From positions 1 to 19,509 of the forward strand of contig CAJMQE010000069.1 of assembly GCA_905215405.1 (NCBI GenBank): DNA of 19,509 nt, written 5' to 3'. Position 1 is the first letter of the stretch. Every line of letters starts with the position of its first letter. This document shows positions 16,114-19,509 of this stretch, piece by piece. Source of the DNA: an uncultured bacterium. GTDB lineage: Bacteria; Bacillota; Clostridia; Lachnospirales; Lachnospiraceae. Under the pieces are notes generated by a model that was not told where the DNA came from, made no database searches, and worked only from the letters and a program-made list of their open reading frames with translations. The translations under genes and the position numbers were made by a program.

Positions 16114-16194
16114 AAAGTATGGAAATAAGCGCAGAGATTATGTGTTAATATATTAATCAAGTAAGTTAAAAATGTTCGAAATGGGAGAGAAGAA

Positions 16195-16923
16195 ATGCAG
16201 GCGATAGTTTGTCTTGGTGGAGGAAAATACTATATTTCTGAGGTCTTTGGCTATTACAATGGAAGAAGAGAGGATTCTGCATACGCAAGGGATGGAAACG
16301 ATATCTTTTCAAAATACTATATTGTGCTAGATCAAGAAAAAAAGAAATTAGTACGTCATTATCAATATGATGTGAAAATGCGACCTGAAATTTCTCCACA
16401 AATTCTATTACTAAATAATTCAACAGAAGGATGGATACTTAATGAAGATGGAACCGGTGGAGTTGATTTCTTAGTAAATCAGAGAATTGAAAGAATGTTT
16501 AATGTTGAATTTGTTCCATCAGAATTGATTGATGAGTGTATTAAAATTGATGCTGCAAATCATTATGATGAATTTATGATCGTACGGAATCGGAAAAATG
16601 CAGATAATCTTTTATTAGTTGCAGGTTCTTTTCACGATGCAATGATTACCGAGTTGTTTACACAAGAGGATGGTGCATTATATGTAAAGTTCAACGGTAC
16701 TTGGGGATGCTCAATTGAAATGTGGTTCATAGGAAATGTTGAGTACTGTGCGACTAGCAGAAGTTCGGATAATGATGATCCATTTTGGTTTACATCTTCG
16801 ATAGTATTTGCAGACGAATATATTTATTTCATTGATGAAGAGGATGTAGGAGTAGAAGAATTAGGAAACAATTACTGCTGGTTTAAAGCAAGGCATTTGA
16901 AATATCATATTATACCAGAGTAG
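16195..16923 (+). CDS. hypothetical protein, 242 aa
   Basis: Not recognised. A soluble, acidic, aromatic-rich protein without signal peptide. The C-terminal half has the pattern GSFHDAMITEL...LYVKFNGTWGCSIEMWFIG, alternating strands with a His-Asp pair. A similar layout occurs in several families of small immunity-like or DUF proteins of toxin systems, but this is only a resemblance. GGGAGAG lies about 6 bases before ATG 16195. No toxin gene is next to it in the window. It may be co-transcribed with the decayed zinc-ribbon gene 57 bp downstream. Confidence 0.7.
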   Translation: MQAIVCLGGGKYYISEVFGYYNGRREDSAYARDGNDIFSKYYIVLDQEKKKLVRHYQYDVKMRPEISPQILLLNNSTEGWILNEDGTGGVDFLVNQRIERMFNVEFVPSELIDECIKIDAANHYDEFMIVRNRKNADNLLLVAGSFHDAMITELFTQEDGALYVKFNGTWGCSIEMWFIGNVEYCATSRSSDNDDPFWFTSSIVFADEYIYFIDEEDVGVEELGNNYCWFKARHLKYHIIPE

Positions 16924-16979
16924 ATGGCATATATATGAAAAAGTAAATAACTGAATGAAGTTGAGAAGGAGACTGTAAA

Positions 16980-17309
16980 ATGATGAAATATACAGGCAAA
17001 TATATAGAAATGGCAGAGCAGTTTCGAAAAGATGGCTGTGATGAATATACGGTGGAGAAATTCATTCGTCAGGAAATGGAGATGGATGAGTTCTAAAAGG
17101 GTGATGGTACCACAGATATTGAGGCTATTCGGATTTGGAATTCTTATCCAGAGGTTGCGAAAGAGATGTGGTTACATAATGCTTTTTGTAGAAAGTGTGG
17201 TGTTGCATCCTTTAAACCTGGGTATAATCTTCGGAAGGATAAATTGGGTGTCGTGATTGAAGGAAATTGCGATAAATGTGGTGGAAGAATTGTAAGGCTC
17301 TGTGACTAA
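16980..17309 (+). pseudogene. zinc-ribbon conserved hypothetical protein interrupted by TAA
   Basis: One frame of 110 codons is broken only by TAA at 17094-17096 (codon 39). The first piece is a 38-residue peptide starting MMKYTGKYIEMAEQF and ending MEMDEF, with AGAAGGAGA 8 bases before ATG 16980. The second piece continues KGDGTTDIEAIRIWNSYPEV and contains two CxxC pairs (CRKC and CDKC), a probable zinc ribbon, ending at the TAA 17307-17309. The two halves read as one protein, so a single base change such as CAA or GAA to TAA is the simplest cause. If only the first half is made, a helical 38-residue peptide without zinc site results. The function of the intact protein is unknown. Confidence 0.7.
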
Positions 17310-17584
17310 TAGGAATTCAGGGATTTGATCTGAATTATGCAGGTGTTATTCTTGGCCCTTCGGTAAAGTATCGGGATGGTAAAATCTTATTTGATCCAAC
17401 AGAGAGTTGTAATGAAAAGGCGATACGAAATAGAACCTTGTCTGATGGAACAAAAAAGAAATTTGGTGAGAAACTCATACAAAATGAAGTACGAGTCCTG
17501 ATGACCAGAGGAGTAAGTGGAATGTATATTTATGCTTGTGATGAAAATTTAAGAAAAGCTTTAATAGAAGCGGCAAAACGATAA
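17306..17584 (+). pseudogene. C-terminal remnant of a DUF2075-type DNA/RNA helicase
   Basis: An open frame without start codon from CTA 17306 to TAA 17582-17584 encodes about 92 residues. IQGFDLNYAGVILGP, then KYRDGKILFDP, SCNEKAIRNRTLSDGTKK and EVRVLMTRGVSGMYIYACDE are the C-terminal end of DUF2075 (Schlafen-group-like superfamily 1 helicase) proteins, including the motif VI-like RVLMTRG. The Walker A and B part, expected to be several hundred residues upstream, is missing; the zinc-ribbon gene ends exactly where the remnant begins. A deletion joined the two. The MazG-like gene begins 29 bp downstream. Confidence 0.7.
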
Positions 17585-17613
17585 AAAAACTGCAAAATAA
17601 TAGGAGATATCAA

Positions 17614-17934
17614 ATGGAAAAAGAAACAATATCAAGAATAAGAAATTTTACAACTGATCGAGACGGGGATCAGTTTCATACACCAGGTAAATTGGCAAAA
17701 TCCATCTCAATTGAAGCTAATGAACTTCTGGAGTGCTTTCAGTGGAGCGATACAGAATATGATCTTCAACACGTAAAGGAAGAACTTGCAGATGTTATTG
17801 TCTACTGTCAGGATCTGTTAGACAAGCTTGGATTAGATGCCGATGAAATTGTGAACATGAAAATGGCACAGAATGAAGCAAAGTACCCAGTGGAGAAGGC
17901 TAAGGGGAAGGCTAAGAAATATACGGAACTATAA
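17614..17934 (+). CDS. MazG-like nucleotide pyrophosphohydrolase
   Basis: A 106-residue all-helical protein with the MazG metal-binding pattern: EANE at 34-37, then EELADV at 56-61 with Glu57 and Asp60. It hydrolyses nucleoside triphosphates, probably non-canonical ones, to monophosphate and pyrophosphate with Mg. The length is typical for single-domain MazG-like proteins of Firmicutes. AGGAG lies about 7 bases before the ATG. It follows the helicase remnant closely, and is the only clearly intact member of this block. Confidence 0.9.
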   Translation: MEKETISRIRNFTTDRDGDQFHTPGKLAKSISIEANELLECFQWSDTEYDLQHVKEELADVIVYCQDLLDKLGLDADEIVNMKMAQNEAKYPVEKAKGKAKKYTEL

Positions 17935-18008
17935 AGAAAAATTCTGAGGTAAGATTCGTATCAAGATATATTTAGTGAAGATAGTACTAAATGTTGGGAG
18001 AAAGATTA

Positions 18009-19001
18009 ATGTTAAAAAATTATACAGAGGAAGATGAAATAGCTCTGAAAGAGTTATTGCTCGATGAGGTTTGTTTGGAGCAACTTCTTCCATGGACTGG
18101 TAAAGTAAATATTTTTGATGTCTTAAAGATTTCCAAAGTGGAAATCAGACATAGTAATATGCTTAGTTGGTTACTTGACGCAAATGAGAACCATGGACTT
18201 GGAGATAAATTTATAAAAGCATTATTTCGCATGATTGTAAATAATAACTCAAAACATAATGTGTTTGATATGCTACTTCTTGATTATTATTCATTTATAA
18301 TTTTTAGAGAGTGCAAGAATATTGATATTTTATTGATTTCAAAAAAAGAAAAGGTTCTTGTTGCAATAGAAAACAAAGTTGGATCTCATGAACATAATAA
18401 TCAACTGGATAGATATAGAACAATTCTTGACAAAGAATATGGAGATTATAAAAAGATATTTTTATTTTTAACACCAGATGGAGAAGAACCAAGTGATTCA
18501 GAAAACTGGGAGGTAATTACATATCAGGAATTAGTGGACGAGCTTGAAATGATAATTCAAAATGTAGAACTTTTGCCAGATGCTGAATTAATGATAAGAA
18601 ATTATATAGATATTATTAGGAGAGATATTGTGGAAGACCAGGAATTAGTTGATATTTGCAATAAAATATATGAAAAGCATAAAAGAGCTTTGGATTTAAT
18701 ATTTGAAAATAAGACAGATAACAAAACAGTCATTACAGATTCATTGTTGGAACCTTTAAAAGAATATGAAAAACAGGGATTATTGAACATTGAGTATTCT
18801 ACTGTATCAAATACAGTTATCGCATTTACAACGAAAGCGATGGATAGATATATGCCAGAAGATGAGAAATATGTAAATTCATGGGGGACTCATACGATTT
18901 ACAGATATTATATCCTTACAAGAGATTATCCGGATATAGTTGCAAAGTTTGAGCTTGGAGGATGTTACTTCAATCATAACTCATCTGTTAAAACCAAATG
19001 A
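18009..19001 (+). CDS. PD-(D/E)XK nuclease-family protein, C-terminus frameshifted
   Basis: A 330-residue protein of the PDDEXK_4-like family. The N-terminal signature EIRHSNMLSWLLDANENHG (45-63) is followed by the nuclease core Asp106 (NIDILL), Glu121 and Lys123 (IENK), and Gln132 (NNQLDRY), which fits a Mg-dependent DNA-cleaving fold. ATG 18009 is chosen because GGGAG lies 8 bases upstream; the in-frame ATG 17991 has no site. After residue 316 (FELGG, ending 18961) the frame departs from the family and stops at TGA 18999-19001. The expected C-terminal tail continues in the +1 frame. The catalytic core is intact, so the product may still act. The cellular role is unknown; similar proteins occur in accessory and defence regions. 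Confidence 0.75.
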   Translation: MLKNYTEEDEIALKELLLDEVCLEQLLPWTGKVNIFDVLKISKVEIRHSNMLSWLLDANENHGLGDKFIKALFRMIVNNNSKHNVFDMLLLDYYSFIIFRECKNIDILLISKKEKVLVAIENKVGSHEHNNQLDRYRTILDKEYGDYKKIFLFLTPDGEEPSDSENWEVITYQELVDELEMIIQNVELLPDAELMIRNYIDIIRRDIVEDQELVDICNKIYEKHKRALDLIFENKTDNKTVITDSLLEPLKEYEKQGLLNIEYSTVSNTVIAFTTKAMDRYMPEDEKYVNSWGTHTIYRYYILTRDYPDIVAKFELGGCYFNHNSSVKTK

Positions 19002-19164
19002 TAATAGAGAAATTTATAAATACAAGAGATTGTATTCCACAAAAAAATATACAATTGATGAAGAAAACATTGAGGAAAGTTGCCAGAATATAATTGATTC
19101 CATTGTTAAAGATCTACTGAAAATGCAGAATAATCTAATTAATAAAATAGAAAAAAGTATATAA
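18955..19164 (+). pseudogene. out-of-frame C-terminal tail of the PDDEXK-family gene
   Basis: The frame shifted by one from the nuclease gene reads DVTSIITHLLKPNDNREIYK, then YKRLYSTKK and a helical end DLLKMQNNLINKIEKS, the expected tail of this family, to the TAA at 19162-19164. The shift lies near the GGAGGA run at 18956-18961. The alternative TTG start at 18940 has no ribosome binding site. Confidence 0.6.
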
Positions 19165-19509
19165 TTGTTCGATTAAATTGTGAAATGAATGAGGTAAATA
19201 TTTTAGATCTTACAATTCCAATCATTACCTCAGCATAAAATTTATTTTCAGTGCAAATATCTGTCATGTAGGATGAGCCGTTTGCACAAGTAGCAAGGAC
19301 TATTAGTTGAATTACACGATACAAAAAAGATTAAAGAGGCTAGAAAAAAATGCAAAATTGCAAGTTATACTATTCGCGAATCAGATTAAATAATTATTGC
19401 AACAATTCTCATGCAGGAATATACTAAAAAGTTATAAATTGTAACTCAATTAATGGAGCATTCCTGTTAAGTAACAAATGGCAGGTTTGCAAAAAATGAG
19501 CGTCACCCA
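19165..19509. other. no recognisable gene; inverted repeat 19190-19232
   Basis: AT-rich end of the window with no convincing ORF on either strand. TGAGGTAA (19190-19197) and TTACCTCA (19225-19232) form a perfect 8-bp inverted repeat with a 27-base loop. There is no T-run, so terminator function is doubtful. Confidence 0.4.

Noticed and set aside
17032..17256. 74-aa ORF on the plus strand
   Set aside because: It overlaps the zinc-ribbon frame, lacks a ribosome binding site and reads as a shadow; the frame with CxxC motifs is the real one.
18940..19164. Independent gene starting with TTG
   Set aside because: No ribosome binding site, and its residues continue the nuclease family tail out of frame.

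Overview
The window looks like a chromosomal segment of an AT-rich, low-GC Gram-positive anaerobe of the class Clostridia, probably Lachnospiraceae. The evidence is strong AGGAGG-type ribosome binding sites, AT-rich spacers, a Gram-positive lipoprotein, and gene families common in gut Clostridia (nitrogenase component 1-like protein, DUF2075 helicase, MazG-like pyrophosphohydrolase, PDDEXK nuclease). The taxonomy is inferred from family resemblance, not from a marker gene.

Layout. (1) 1-582: the 3' part of a nitrogenase component 1-like gene, with an in-frame TGA near the window edge, then a rho-independent terminator. (2) 743-6486: an alpha/beta hydrolase (+) converging on an AraC-type regulator (-), which is divergent from a two-gene heterodimeric ABC exporter operon (+). 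Both transporter subunits carry short in-frame tandem repeats in the linker between membrane and ATPase domains. (3) 6578-11475: an acid-sugar type locus. It has a LysR regulator (-) divergent from an enolase-superfamily dehydratase, a DASS/IT-superfamily permease and a second enolase-superfamily enzyme. The second enzyme is interrupted by a TGA where the family has Trp. A perfect 8+8 bp palindrome sits in the divergent spacer as a likely operator. (4) 11476-12414: a long spacer with degenerate repeats, a long hairpin, and a promoter-to-terminator unit with no ORF that may be a small RNA. (5) 12415-15166: a flavodoxin-like lipoprotein, a repeat-rich structured spacer, a conserved hypothetical protein and an amidohydrolase. 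(6) 15167-16923: a purine-rich ~11-bp array, an HD-domain phosphohydrolase and an unrecognised 242-aa protein. (7) 16980-19164: a decayed block with a zinc-ribbon protein broken by TAA, a C-terminal scrap of a DUF2075 helicase, an intact MazG-like pyrophosphohydrolase, and a PD-(D/E)XK nuclease-family gene with a late frameshift. The last 345 bp hold no recognisable gene.

How the parts fit. The LysR/dehydratase/permease set would import an acid sugar or dicarboxylate-like compound and dehydrate it to a 2-keto-3-deoxy acid, with LysR sensing the substrate. The AraC/ABC set is probably a regulated exporter of unknown cargo. The 3' block resembles an accessory, possibly defence-related, nucleic-acid module that is being lost. 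Two themes cross gene boundaries: an unusual number of disrupted genes (two TGA, one TAA, one large deletion, one frameshift), and repeated small purine-rich tandem arrays both between genes and inside protein linkers.
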